Positions 23,632 to 38,941 of a stretch of DNA of 64,000 bases are shown here, piece by piece. Both the position numbers and the translations under genes were made by a program. The notes below the pieces were generated by a model. It was not told the DNA's origin. It saw nothing but the letters and a program-made list of their open reading frames with translations, and made no database searches. The stretch's first letter is position 1, and each line of letters begins with the position of its first letter. The stretch spans positions 343,614 to 407,613 of the forward strand of contig BCIJ01000010.1 in the NCBI GenBank assembly GCA_001599935.1, written 5' to 3'. Origin of the DNA: Holtermannia corniformis (taxonomy: Eukaryota > Basidiomycota > Tremellomycetes > Holtermanniales).

Positions 23632-25412
23632 CTACCCTCGTCGAGCCACCGTGTCCCACAGCACCAGCCAGCCGTACAGCAGGTGCTCGACAACCAGGAT
23701 GATACACATGATCGGTCCAAACACGGGTCCAAGGTCAAGCAGGCTGCGCTGTCAGCGAGTCATTGGATCCCACCACGACGCACCGTGTCATGCGCTCGCC
23801 GAGATCGCGCCCAGGCTGGACCATGGCATGCTCATATACCTTTTCAGTCCGTGCGGCGACATCGGCCCACGAGTACATGGTTTTCACGCGCGAATGCGTC
23901 GTGTAGGGGTCGTGGTCGCCGGCGCGGATGGTCGCGATGGCTTTGGTCAATGCGCGGATCACGTCTGAGCGGTTAGCGCGGCTCTTTGTGACAGAGGGTG
24001 TGGTAAAGATCCGGAGCGAGCATCAAGCGTTAAAACTGCGCAGAGCCAATGGCCGAGTCGTAGACGCGAGGTCTATTGCGAGCGAGGTCATCCCCTAGCC
24101 TCTAGCACGCAACGTCCCGCTCTGCACCATTGCTCCCACGCGATCGCTCATCATCGACTCTGCCCGCCGCACTCACCATCCTCATCCGGGGCGGCAAACA
24201 CGATCATTTCCCGTGGCAAAACCTCTGGCACGCCGCCGACCCTAGTCGACACGACCAACAAGCCCGCACAAGCGGCTTCGACGATCGAGGTCCCAAACGC
24301 TTCCGTCAACGACGTGTTGAGGTAGATCTGACCGCGCGTGAGCACCTACGAGGTCCGTCAGCCGACCATTGCAGACAATCGAGATAGACACACCTCTGGT
24401 ACATCCCCCGGTTGGACGCTACCCAGCAACTCGATCCTATCTTGTAATTGATATTTCTCACGCATCTGTTCTAGCTCGACCATTTTCGGGCCGTCGCCGC
24501 CGATCAGAAAGCGGACAGATGGGAACGCGCTGCAGATGTGTGGTGCGGACGCGACGAGCAGATCGATCCCTTTACGGTACACTAGCCGGGCGACGACGAT
24601 GATGGTGACTGTGGTGTGTGAGCGAGCGGGGTCTTGCCGGGGTGCACGGACTGTAGTTTGGATTCGCGTTGGCTGGGTTTGGCTGGAAATCGGTCGCCTG
24701 GACGGCGTTGGGGATCACAAAGGAAACGGCTGGGTCGAGCTGAGCGCGCAGGACTGTATTCTCACGCCTGCAGAGCACATGTCAGCGTTCAGTTGAACCC
24801 TACGCGACCATCGACTGACCCGGTATGGCTGACACAGACGACGCCATCCACGTTCCGCAACGCGCCCGCCAGCAGTTTGTTGGTCAGAACCCCGACGGCG
24901 TCGGCGAACCCAAACAGGCTGTGGTCTGTAAACACCGTTCTAGCTTTTCCCCCCCGGATCAGCGGCGTGTGAAGGATCGCTTCGTGCGCCAACGACGAAA
25001 GACTGCCGTGTCCGTGCACGATCGTCGTCTGTTCCCGACCGAGGATGGAGCGCAGGTACGGCAGGAACAGGAAAAAGTTTGGGAGGGTCGCAGACGAGGT
25101 TAGAGTTGGGATTGGGAGGTGGTACACTTTGAGGTTCGGGAGCGAGCCCGAGGTCGGGAGGTAGACTATTCCGCGGTGGGAGACGTGGTGGTGGGTGATG
25201 ACGATGACCTGGCCGTGTTAGCTTTAGCTTGGCGTGGCGAGTCGGTGAGCACGTTGTGACCGCGCCGGATGAGCTCGACGCTGAGAGCGTAAATGTGGCC
25301 TTCGACGCCGCCGACGTTTGGTAGGAAAAAGTCCGAGACCATGCTGTAGCGGTGAGTAGTGAGCTGTTGGTAGTAAGCACGGGTCAGTAGCTCACGCAAT
25401 GTTGTACCGCAT
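23632..25412 (-). CDS. GPI3: GPI-N-acetylglucosaminyltransferase catalytic subunit (PIG-A)
   Basis: Transfers GlcNAc from UDP-GlcNAc to phosphatidylinositol on the cytosolic face of the ER, the first step of GPI anchor synthesis. The start at 25412 gives [18 protein letters not shown] after removing a 52-nt intron, exactly the conserved PIG-A N terminus. Then come [63 protein letters not shown] and VIPNAV. The glycosyltransferase family 4 core continues with [22 protein letters not shown] and [15 protein letters not shown], which contains the EX7E motif. A single C-terminal membrane segment ([19 protein letters not shown]) precedes the stop at 23632-23634. It is intact and of normal layout. 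Confidence 0.95.
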
Positions 25413-25733
25413 CGCGGCATGCTAGGTCGTATGGTCAGCAACAGTATGCATCGCTCTACCGGGGTGACTCTTACGCCGTGCCGTGGTTACTGATCCGCTG
25501 GTTGTCGACCGCTGGCTTGCTGTCTGGATGGATGGCTTGTTTGGTTCCCGCGCTACTATTACGCAGTGCTATATACCAACCCCCTCACAAACATGTTATT
25601 AACCACCCCGGTGTTATTCTATATCGCCGATTCCAACCCCCCGCGTTCTCCGTTGCCGTCGCTGGCGAATGGGCGACAAGAGATTGTACCAGACGAGGAC
25701 AACGATCCAAAAACCATCAACCGCCAGTCCGCC
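25413..25733. promoter_or_regulatory. Divergent promoter region between GPI3 and RIP1
   Basis: Roughly 320 bp separating the divergent GPI3 and RIP1 starts. A TATA-like CTATATACC lies near 25569-25577, about 160 bp before the RIP1 ATG. No other structure is evident. Use of the TATA-like box is inferred. Confidence 0.3.
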
Positions 25734-28350
25734 ATGGCTCTGCTCTCGACCAGGATCAACCTGCTGCCATCAGCACGCACTCTCGCGTCCGGCGTCCCAG
25801 CCTCAAAGGTCGCGCTCAACCTCCCGCCCGCCGCACACCACGGCCACGGCCACGCCGGTCCCCGATCCGACCTCCCTGCATCCTGGGTCTCATCCACTAC
25901 AGGGTACGCGACCCAATCGCGTACCAACGCGCTCCCGACCGGCGTCCAGCTCGCGCGCCACCGTTTGTTCTCGACCTCGTCAAAGGTCGCTTCATCCACC
26001 GGCGTTCCAGACTTTTCACCCTACACGGCATCGAACACGGGCAATAACCGCGCACTGAGCTATTTCATGGTCGGTTCCCTCGGCGTCTTGGCCGCGTCCG
26101 GCGCAAAGGCGACGGTCAGCGACGTCCTCAGTAACATGTCGGCCTCGGCCGACGTCTTGGCCTTGGCAAAGGTCGAGGTCGAGATGGCCTCGATCCCAGA
26201 GGGTGAGTGGGGTTTCGTTTGGGGTTGACAAGTGATCGAGATGCGTCACTGCAGCGTAGCTCGATAGGGGTAACAGGAACCGTCCCTATCCGCGTGGGAA
26301 CACAGAGGCTTTTGCGGCCTACCACAAACCCCGCGATGGGACCTCTTGGACGGCACTCGGTGGCCTGGAAAGCTGGCAGCGCGTGTGGCCAGTGGTCATG
26401 AGCAATCGTCGGACCAAACAGCAAGCTGTGCATCTTGATCCATTTCGAAACGCTGGACCCCTCATGCGCCGCAGTAGATCGATACTCGGCCGTCAGGCCT
26501 TGCGATCGCAAGCCGAGCCTGTGTTGTCAGATCTGCCGTCGGTTCTTGCGGTCCAGCGAACAACTGCACACCTTATACCGCAATCTCGCACAAAGCTATC
26601 AGTGTCGTATTGATGGCGCCTAGAGCCGAAGAATGTTCGGCAGATCGCGCGCTACGATCCGGCCGTAGTTCTCTGTGCCGCCATGCCGCTCGCCGAGCTC
26701 TAAAACGTGATGTCGTGGGTTTCCGGACCTGCTCATTCTAGAGCGGGGTCAGTAAACGTCGCATCTGTTGCGCAAATGCTTCGAGCGTCTTGCTCGTCAC
26801 GCACCGCCATTGCTGCGTTACTGTCCAGCGCGATGGTGAATGGCTCAGCAGCTTGCTGGCCTGGATCCGATGCGCAGCGTGAGAGGTAGCGTCGCTGAAT
26901 GACCCGGCTCTCTGTCGGGGTGGCCTTGGAGTTGCTGAACGAGTAAAGGCTGAAGCGGATCGATGGCTGCCTACGAGCAAGCCATGTCATTCCGCGTCTA
27001 GGTCGTGCAGTGCATCGCGTCAAAGGCTAGCCGATTTGCGGCTTGCCTGTTCACCGCCGCATGCCTACACGGCTCCGGTGCATAGATAGGTCATGCGTTC
27101 ATAGAGCTGCTTCCCAACGAGAGGAACACTGCATAGCGTAGCCGCGCTCTGGTCGCTCACTAGATCCAAGTGGATTTAGCTTCTGGAGCCCTGCGTTGCT
27201 CATCACGGTGTCATTGAGATGAACCATGCTTTGCGCGATGATAGGCCTATTTGTATCTGAAAGCAGATACAAATCTTGGACCTCGCAAGGCAAACTTTCC
27301 GCGTGGAGGATTGTGGCGCAGCCGCGAGGCGGCTCATCTCATCGAGCTGTTCGCGCGATAGCTATGCGAGCGATATCACCCAGGTGATCTTGTCCTGTCG
27401 CGCCATTCGCAGTCGCTTTCCCAGTCGTCGGATCTTTTGGTTGGTAGATCCCAGTGCGGCGCTCTACCGATTGTAGAATCCGCGAGCGCTGGGTCCTAGC
27501 CGCCGATGATATTTGGCATTCTGGACCGACGGGTACGCGGGCCAAGACTGGAATGATCCTTGAGCGTCGAGCAGGACTCATGGGCGTATGCCTAGCTGTC
27601 TACTCAGCTACGAGCGGCGACGAGACTGCTACGGCGGTCACTGTCGCGGCAGAGCTGTATTGGGATACTGCAAGGTCATGTTTGTGAGACTGCTTTAGGA
27701 AGAGTTAGAGAGCGAGTGAGCAGTTATACGCAGCCGCGCCAGGCTGTCGCATAAACCTCTATGCCGCTCATGCTCTCCTTTTGTTATACTGCATTGCGGT
27801 CACGCGATCTGCTGCTTTGTACTCGACCGCTCGCTGTTGCGCCAGGTAGTACTATTCTAATGTTCTATCCGCCTGTCCGATCCCATGATCCACAGATGTA
27901 CTGACTCATCCAGGCCGCTCGGTCATCATCAAGTGGCGAGGCAAGCCCGTGTTCATCCGCCACCGCACTCCGGATGAGATTGACGAGGCCAACTCTGTCG
28001 ACATCAAGTCGTTGCGTGACCCGCAGACGGATGACGAGCGTGTGCAGCGGCCCGAGTGGTGAGTTGCGGTGCTTCTACAATCGAGCCGTCGCTCACGCCA
28101 ACAGGCTCGTGATGGTCGGTGTCTGCACCCACTTGGGTTGTGTGCCCATTGGCGAGGCCGGTGACTTTGGAGGCTGGTTCTGCCCGTGCCACGGTTCGCA
28201 CTATGACATTTCCGGTCGGATCAGGCGAGGCCCGGCCCCTGTGAGTTGCGCCCGATTGTCCTGTGCGGCCGCGCTGACGTTTGCCAGCTCAACCTCGAGG
28301 TCCCAGAGTACGCGTTCAACGACGGCGAGGAGAAGATTGTGGTCGGTTGA
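25734..28350 (+). CDS. RIP1: Ubiquinol-cytochrome c reductase Rieske iron-sulfur subunit
   Basis: The 2Fe-2S subunit of respiratory complex III, inner mitochondrial membrane, passing electrons from ubiquinol to cytochrome c1. Exon 1 (25734-26202) encodes a long presequence ([20 protein letters not shown]), ending in a maturation-like [10 protein letters not shown], then the membrane anchor ([20 protein letters not shown]) and [11 protein letters not shown]. Exon 2 begins at 27914 and continues the hinge without loss: [19 protein letters not shown]. The iron-sulfur domain has the two cluster motifs CTHLGC and CPCHGSHYD, then a Pro loop (GPAP) and the end EEKIVVG, with TGA at 28348-28350. All ligands (two Cys, two His) and the extra disulfide Cys pair are present. 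The intron between exons 1 and 2 is 1,711 bp, far longer than any other in this half of the window. Confidence 0.96.
26203..27913 (+). other. Unusually long intron of RIP1 (1,711 bp)
   Basis: The donor GTGAGT at 26203 and the acceptor CTGACTCATCCAG ending at 27913 are both standard for this genome and keep the reading frame exactly (G + GC = Gly). Almost all other introns here are about 40-110 nt. The interior carries only short ORFs, including one at 26435-26623 on the plus strand with [16 protein letters not shown], loosely zinc-finger-like. On the minus strand a frame at 27293-27062 could splice through a 32-nt gap to read [15 protein letters not shown]. Neither is convincing alone. An 11-bp perfect hairpin sits inside (separate entry). 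Confidence 0.85.
27249..27274. repeat. Perfect 11-bp inverted repeat with 4-nt loop
   Basis: ATTTGTATCTG at 27249-27259 and CAGATACAAAT at 27264-27274 are exact reverse complements separated by AAAG. It lies in the RIP1 long intron, outside any supported exon, and is AT-richer than its surroundings. It could be a regulatory RNA hairpin, a dimeric protein site or the scar of a mobile element; the sequence does not decide. Confidence 0.8.
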
Positions 28351-28837
28351 GCATCCGGCGCAGGCTAGACGCAATGGCACTGTACATGCAACTCTACGCG
28401 TGTCGACTGAGCGAGGAGGGATTGACGACTGACCGCTGCGGATCAGAGCCATCGACCGTCTGTGCGCACTCTGCGTGTCAACCTTGTCGACGTGCGCTCG
28501 GCCCGCTCCAGCGTGTTCACCGCTCGCCTGCAGCACCTACCACTCGTCTTCGCTCTTGACACTGCTAGCACACTAGACAACGTCAGAGCTCACACTGTCG
28601 ACGAGAAGCCCCCCTATCACTCGGCCGGTCGCTCGGACAACACGCTCAAAGGAGGGGTTCACTCTCCACCACCGTCTGTCCCGATAGCTTGCACGCACCG
28701 TCACCCGATCGCGTCCAGTACGCCATCAAACGACCGCTTGCCAACCCCGCCGACCCTTTGTCTGTCCGCTCTCACATTTGGGAGCGTGCTGACCCTCGCT
28801 CCGTTGTCTTGCGGGTCCGCGCGCGAAGCCAAGCCCC
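28351..28837. other. Intergenic region between RIP1 and the AGC kinase
   Basis: No supported gene. Frames crossing this stretch are short and show no recognisable motif. C-rich tracts before 28838 fit a fungal 5' leader for the kinase gene. Confidence 0.45.
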
Positions 28838-32956
<4,119 letters not shown>

Positions 32957-33410
32957 ATCTTCAATCTCGGTCCCTCATGGGCTCTCCTGTCCTTTCGTGT
33001 TGGCCTTGACATTGGTACCTGACGCTATTGTAACGATGCCATATCGTATCGCGCCGTTGCTGCGGAGGCAAGCTGTCGGTTGCCACGCTTTCATGTGGCC
33101 GATAGACGATGGCTGAACCAGCCACCCCGGGCATCGACGATATGTCCCGTCTGTCGAGATGGCGCGCTCGTGCGTTGGCACCGTGTCTTGTGCAGCTTTC
33201 CGCTTCAGGCTTGAGCTTCCCATGGGTGGCGGTGATTTACTGAACACTGACGAGCCGGGCGCTGATCTCAGAGACTCCAGCGCTGACGACCCAACCGTCA
33301 CTCACTCTCTGTCAATTGATCCCCCAGACTCATCGCTGCAGGTCAGCGCATACATCCTCTTGACGAGGCCCACTCCTACTTGGAATCACATCGACAATTG
33401 ACTTGTCACA
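32957..33410. other. Intergenic region between the AGC kinase and the Kelch gene
   Basis: About 450 bp without a supported gene. Short frames are present on both strands, but none has motifs or splice links. It presumably contains the kinase 3' UTR and the promoter of the Kelch-protein gene. Confidence 0.45.
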
Positions 33411-36078
33411 ATGCTCTCCTCCGCTGCCTGGTGCCCGGGGCTCAACCTACTCTTCCTTACCGCCTTGCCCGCCGCCTTTGCGCTATCCCCAGTGGCAAGA
33501 TGGGGCCAGCAGGCCGTCTACGTCCCCTCGCAACAGAGCGTCTATGTGATCGGCGGCGAGGTCTCCTCAAGCCAGTTGCAGATCACCAATGAGGTGCTCA
33601 TGCTGAACGTATGTCAACTGAGGTATGGGTGAAACAAGCTCATCTTGCGCAGCTGTCTACGTCCAACCCATCGTTCACAACAGGACCCACTGCCAGCCTA
33701 CCTCCACATGCATTTGCTGGGGCGGCGATCACGCCGTCGGAAAAGATTATAATCACTGGCGGCTTGACCACAAGCTGCTCATCCGATGCGCTTACCCACA
33801 CGCTTGACATCGGCACGGGGTCCACCACATGGACGCAAGCGACTCCAAGCGGCATGGTTCGTCGCCGTGGAGCAGACGCCGTATGGTTCAACAACGGCGT
33901 TGACGATGGCGCCATCATGGTCATCGGTGGTTTGCTGGACAAATATGTCTGCTGTAAGTGGTGCATGACACGTTTGGCCTCGACTAACCAGTTCGATAGC
34001 GTCTGGTACCTACGCGTATGCAGCCACGGATATCTTGACCGCACCCATCACCGACTCGACGGCCCCGATCTCTCGCGCAATCCCGTCGCGTCTCACTGGC
34101 AGTTCACTTGCTGTCGCAGACTACGCTACCGCCACGCTCTCCGACGGTCGTATCATCATCGCTGGTGGTCAAACAACTTCTGGTGACGTTGTTGATCTCA
34201 CTACCATTGGCGTGTGGTCCAGCAGTGCGGGTTGGACGTCGCAAACGACAACTGGCGACGTGCCCAGTGCCCGTGTCGGACACACCATGGTTGCGCACCC
34301 GACCTTGGATCTCCTGTAAGTGCACCCTCGCAACAACAACTGAGCTGACAGATACCAGCATCCTCCATGGCGGCTCCACAGTAGACTCTACCTCCCTCCT
34401 CTCAACCTCTCAGTCGACTTCTCTCGTGGCTTTCCTGAACACGACTACATTCGAGTGGAAGACTCCTTCCAACCTGCAGCCACCGGCTTCAGCCGCTCGA
34501 AGCTGGCACTCGTCTGTCGTGACACCCTCGGGTGTCATGGTCACCGGTTTCGGGCTCTCGTCCGCGGGCTCGCCGATGAACGACGTGCTTTACCTCGACA
34601 TGCGTCACTCCAACACCGACTCGTGGAGCTGGAAGTCGCAATGGACTGTCAAGATGTTGACCGCGGTTGACGATGATGCGACATCAACTTCGGCAGTTGA
34701 ATCAGCAAGCACCGGTGTGGTTGCAGCGGCGGACGCTGCTTCGTCTGCTCCCTCACCGAAAACCATCGCGTCCATCGTCGTCCCAGTCCTGGTCGTGCTC
34801 CTTTTGTGTTCGCCACTCATCATCTACCTCGTCCGTCGTCGTATTCGCCTCATCCGCAAGCGCAGAATGGCTCGTCACTTCTCCTTCTCCTCACAAGAGG
34901 ATGCTGGCGACTTCCAGGGTCCCCTTGCGCAGTACAAGGCTCGCCGCAACGCTCGCAAGACGGCTTTCGGTGCAGATGCAAACGAACTCGATACGACGTT
35001 CATCCAGAATCTCGGAAATACCTTCACCTCAATGTGGAAGAAATCCGGCGCCGAATCAACTCGCCCAGGCACTGCTGAGCATGGTCGCGAGATGGCCGAG
35101 GTCGCTGGGAAAGCGTCAATGGCTGCTGGCGGCGCGGAGAAGGTCCAATGGGAGGAGATCGACTTTGGACTCGGCAAGGTCGACGAGTCGCGCCGCAGCT
35201 CTTTTTCTGCCACTTCGTCACCACCCGATGGCCGTCAAACGCCCACTAGCGACACTGCGCAGGGCTACCTCCCGAGCCAGCTTTACGCTGCCTCGACCGT
35301 GAATACCCTTCCCTTGATTGTTACAGTCGACCATGCTTCACCCCGTCTCGGATCGCCGATCAGTGACGGTCAAAGCTCGCTCATCCCCTCTTTGGTCATC
35401 CTGCCCCCAACTCAACCCCCTACTCCAGCGATCGAGTCTCCAAACGAGCTTGTTAACACCTACCCTGTCATGTCGCCGACTGCCGCTCCGGTGAACGCAG
35501 AGGAAGACGAGTGGTCAAGTCTCTCGCAGACTTTGGTGCAGAACCCAGTCTTCCGCTCAATCTCGGCTTCCTCTTCCTTGCGCTCCTTTGCGCATTCAAC
35601 TCCTACCCCAGCACCCGTCGCAACACCATCGCCCCCTCCTTACCCTCATCAACTTCCTCCGCTCGACTTTGAGCGTCGCGGATCTGCCAGCCCGATGCCG
35701 AGCATCCGATTGGTGACGCAACAGTCACTCGGGCGCCGCGCCTCTGATACGTTGCCGTACACTCAGCGTAGCGTCTCGCAACCGCAGAACAGGAATCTGT
35801 ACGGTGCCTCGGGGCTAGGCCGTCGCGATTCGGCTCCTCTGTCGGGGAAGCAGTCATCGTCGCCTTCGTCCAGTGGTTCATCCACCCCGACAATCCGCCG
35901 CAGTTCGTACGCCCAAGCGTACGACGGCATGACCTACTCTACGCCGTACGACCGGCGCGCTAGCAACTCGTCGCCGACTCCTGCTCCTGTCGCGCCGCTG
36001 CCGCACATCCTGCTCTCTCCGGGTGGCAGCCGCCGGGACTCCAAGTTGCGCATTGTCAATGGCTCCCCCGACCTCTAG
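33411..36078 (+). CDS. Single-pass membrane protein with extracellular Kelch beta-propeller and long cytosolic tail
   Basis: The start at 33411 gives a signal peptide (MLSSAAWCPGLNLLFLTALP, cleavage near PAAFA). Kelch-type repeats follow across four exons: QAVYVPSQQSVYVIGGE, AGAAITPSEKIIITGGL, AIMVIGGLLDKYV, TATLSDGRIIIAGGQTTSG and ARSWHSSVVTPSGVMVTGFG. After a Ser/Thr-rich stalk comes one membrane helix (ASIVVPVLVVLLLCSPLIIY) and a basic stop-transfer segment (VRRRIRLIRKRRMARH). The remaining 390 or so residues are Ser/Pro-rich and probably cytosolic. The topology is receptor-like: propeller outside, disordered tail inside. Similar Kelch membrane proteins occur in basidiomycetes, but I know no assigned function. 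Confidence is high for the architecture and low for the role. Confidence 0.82.
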
Positions 36079-36170
36079 ATAGTCTGCCTGGGTGCTTGAC
36101 GCATACCTCATATTGTATGTATGGACAATTAATTGTTGCATCACTCTTAGCACGCTGTCTAGATGGAAAA

Positions 36171-36524
36171 CTACGATTGATACCGAGTCGATTCAGACGG
36201 ATCAGCAGCGGCCTCCTCGGCTATCTGACGCTGACGCTCCAGCATCTGCTGGGCCCTGATTTCTGCAATCTCCTGGGGATCAAGCGTGCTGGGTTTCTCG
36301 AAAGTTGAAGCACCAGATCGGGTCGGCAAAACACCGAAAGAGATCGACGTCTTGCGCCTCCCGGTCGACTGGTCATTGGATGACGAGGACATTGTGCTGT
36401 TTGCATCGTTGGTCCATCGTATGGAGCTTTTATGTCTGGTACCAGAGAAAGCCCTGATGCAACCGCAGCGTAGCGACAAAGGTCCGTATCCAATCCTCGC
36501 GATTGTCTTGAGTGGGATTCCCAC
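36171..36524 (-). CDS. Small protein with possible mitochondrial presequence
   Basis: A 117-residue uninterrupted frame. From the first ATG (36524) the N terminus MGIPLKTIARIGYGPLSLRC plus RAFSGTRHKSS resembles a mitochondrial presequence. An internal ATG at 36392 would give a 73-residue cytosolic form starting MSSSSNDQSTGRRKTSISFG. The shared part ends with an amphipathic helix, DPQEIAEIRAQQMLERQRQI. I do not recognise the family. It is tail-to-tail with the Kelch gene, 92 bp apart, and divergent from SFC1. Confidence 0.5.
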   Translation of the reverse strand: MGIPLKTIARIGYGPLSLRCGCIRAFSGTRHKSSIRWTNDANSTMSSSSNDQSTGRRKTSISFGVLPTRSGASTFEKPSTLDPQEIAEIRAQQMLERQRQIAEEAAADPSESTRYQS

Positions 36525-36820
36525 GACGTCACCTAGCCACTGAATAGGACGACGATAGCATGGGAATCATAACTGTCTGGAGTTGTCTACGGAGACTCTC
36601 CCGATCAACACCACAGAGAGTGATGAGCAGTTCACGGCCGAGACGTCCACGGCCTCACTGACCGGACGATCGCCATGCGCCGGCTAAATCCGACAAGCAT
36701 ACCGGTTCCTGTCTATCCGCGTCGACCACCTGACCGGCTATGAGCAGACGCGGCGAGGTTCCACTGTCGAGTCGCTAGCTATACGGCCGGGAGACTGCAC
36801 TCTCTCAGCAGCAAGCAAAC

Positions 36821-38284
36821 ATGTCGACAAGCACGTCAAAGCCGTTTGGAGGCGGTCGTTCGGGTGACAGGATGGCTGCGCCGGACAAGAAGGGTTCAAA
36901 ACCCAAAGTGCCGCTCACGACCCATTTGATTGCGGGTGGGATTGCGGGACTGGCAGAGGCATGTGTGTGGTCAGTATGAACTGGGAGACTGGACAAGAGA
37001 TTGAGGAGAATCAGTCACCCGCTGGATACCATCAAAGTTCGCATGCAGCTCTCAAAGTCGCGGAAAGCGCGAGGGGTATGTGCGACAGCTTGTTGCCAGT
37101 CTGAAATCTGATGCCTCTCAGCTCAAACCGCTTGGTTTCTTTGCGACGGGACGACAGATTGCAGCACGCGAGACGCCGCTTGGCTTGTACAAGGGTTTAG
37201 GAGCTGTCGTCAGTGGCATTGTGCCAAAGATGGCCATTCGATTCGCGTCATTTGAGAGTGGGCATCGGTTGGCCGATGGCCGACATGAGCTAATGCTGTA
37301 CAGTGTACAAGTCTTGGATGACCTCTCCCGACGGCACACTTGGATCTGGTGGGATCTTTGTTTGTATGTAGAATGTCGAGTGTGGCGCCCATGTTTTCTG
37401 CTGACATGGGCTTGCAGCGGGACTAGCAGCCGGCGCGACAGAAGCAGTAGCAGTGGTCACACCGATGGAAGTCGTCAAGATACGTCTTCAGGCACAGCAG
37501 CGTCAGTCGAGAGCTAGGGGTTGCTCGAAGCGCGTACTGAGTTGTGCTACCTAGATTCCCTCGCGGATCCCCTGGACATCCCTCGGTACCGGTAAGTAAT
37601 GCACGCAACTGACAGTAGAGTGTGCTGACGTGAGCAAAGCAATGCTGCGCACGCTGCGTTCACCATTGTCCGCGAAGAGGGCTTCTCGACGCTGTATCGC
37701 GGCGTGACACTGACTGCCCTCCGGCAAGCCACCAACCAGGGTTCGTTCACCTATCTGCTGTGATTTATTGACTAACGTCGCTCGCAGGCGTCAACTTTAC
37801 CGCGTACCAATGGTTCAAAAAGGTCTCACTCGACTTGCAGCCAGCATACAAAGCCACCGGCGAGCTGCCAAGCTACCAGACGATGGTGCTCGGCTTGGTA
37901 TCGGGTGCAATGGGGCCCTTTTCAAACGCACCTATCGATACGATTAAAACGTGCAACGCATCTCCATCGTGCGGCCCTGTGCTAATCTCGTCTCATAGAC
38001 GGATCCAGAAGGCCTCAAAGGACCCCGGTGAAACTGCGTTTTCGCGCTTTAGCAAAGTCGCGACCGAGATGTTCCGACAGGAAGGTCCAAAGGCTTTCTA
38101 TAAGGGTATCACCCCGAGAGTCCTCCGCGTTGCCCCCGGTCAGGCTATTGTGTTTACTGCAAGTGTCGCACTGGGAAAAGCCACCATGATCACGGACTGA
38201 TGCGGCCCCTAGGTGTACGAGCGCGTCAAGAAGTTTATCGACGATAGCAAAGCCAAGACGATTGATGTCGATTATGACGAGTAG
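36821..38284 (+). CDS. SFC1: Mitochondrial succinate/fumarate carrier
   Basis: Mitochondrial carrier (SLC25) of the inner membrane that exchanges cytosolic succinate for matrix fumarate, needed for growth on acetate or ethanol. Three carrier repeats are visible after splicing: HLIAGGIAGLAEACVCHPLD followed by TIKVRMQLSKS; then GLAAGATEAVAVVTPMEVVK and IRLQAQQHSLADPLDIPRYR; then LGLVSGAMGPFSNAPIDTIK and TRIQKAS. QQHSLADPL, RYRNAAHAAFTIV and TLTALRQATNQGVNFTAYQW are typical of the Acr1/Sfc1 subfamily rather than other carriers. Some eight short introns interrupt it, and one exon boundary falls inside PLDTIK's preceding Cys-His. The start at 36821 gives an N-terminal Ser/Gly-rich extension; the stop is at 38282-38284. 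Confidence 0.92.
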
Positions 38285-38941
38285 TCCTGGCGTGTACTTG
38301 GGTGTGATGTATTCAGTTGTCGTGCTTGTACCTTATGCACTCGACTTGCACCGCCAGCGGCCCTTTGCCACATTGCAAGTCTGCCACCAAACCCCCGTTG
38401 CGCGGCGTTTCCCGGCGTTTGAGTCAAGAAACTGCCGCCGCCCCCCTCCGCTCGCCGCCTGGTCAAGTTGGACTGCACGCTTCACAGCTCGTCACGGCAA
38501 GAAGTCTTGTGAGTAGTGGATTGCTTGTATCGTTGAGAGCGCTTCTGACGTCGCTTAGTCAAGTCGGTGAGTGTGCATTGCGACGCAGAGGATGTGAGGC
38601 CAGGCTGGCGGGCCGCGTGACGAGGGATGGCAGCGGTGGGCTTGGATCGTCAGGCCTGCCGGAGGGGAAGACGGGCTCGGACACGGAGGATTGGCATTGG
38701 GGTTATCTTGAAACGAAGCGGGTAGTGGTGGACACTCGACATCAACGGGTTGCAGCAGACGCCGTTGCCTCTCCGCTCGTGCTGTGTCCGCTTCGATCCA
38801 ACTCGCTATCCTACCCGACCCCATGAAACGGTTCCTTTTCCCACTGCCGAGCTCCTCTTCGGCTTCGCATTCATCAAGTTTGCTGGCGTCTTCTACTAGT
38901 CAAATTCGTGCGCAGACATTGACATTGTGTAGTCCACCAAG
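38285..38941. other. Region upstream of RPS25, no clear gene but intron-like signals
   Basis: About 650 bp between SFC1 and RPS25. Open frames exist on both strands, but none has recognisable motifs. A good intron-like unit lies at 38509-38558 (GTGAGT donor, CTGACG branch, TTAG acceptor). It could be part of a short unrecognised gene or of a spliced RPS25 5' leader. No further support was seen. Confidence 0.35.
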
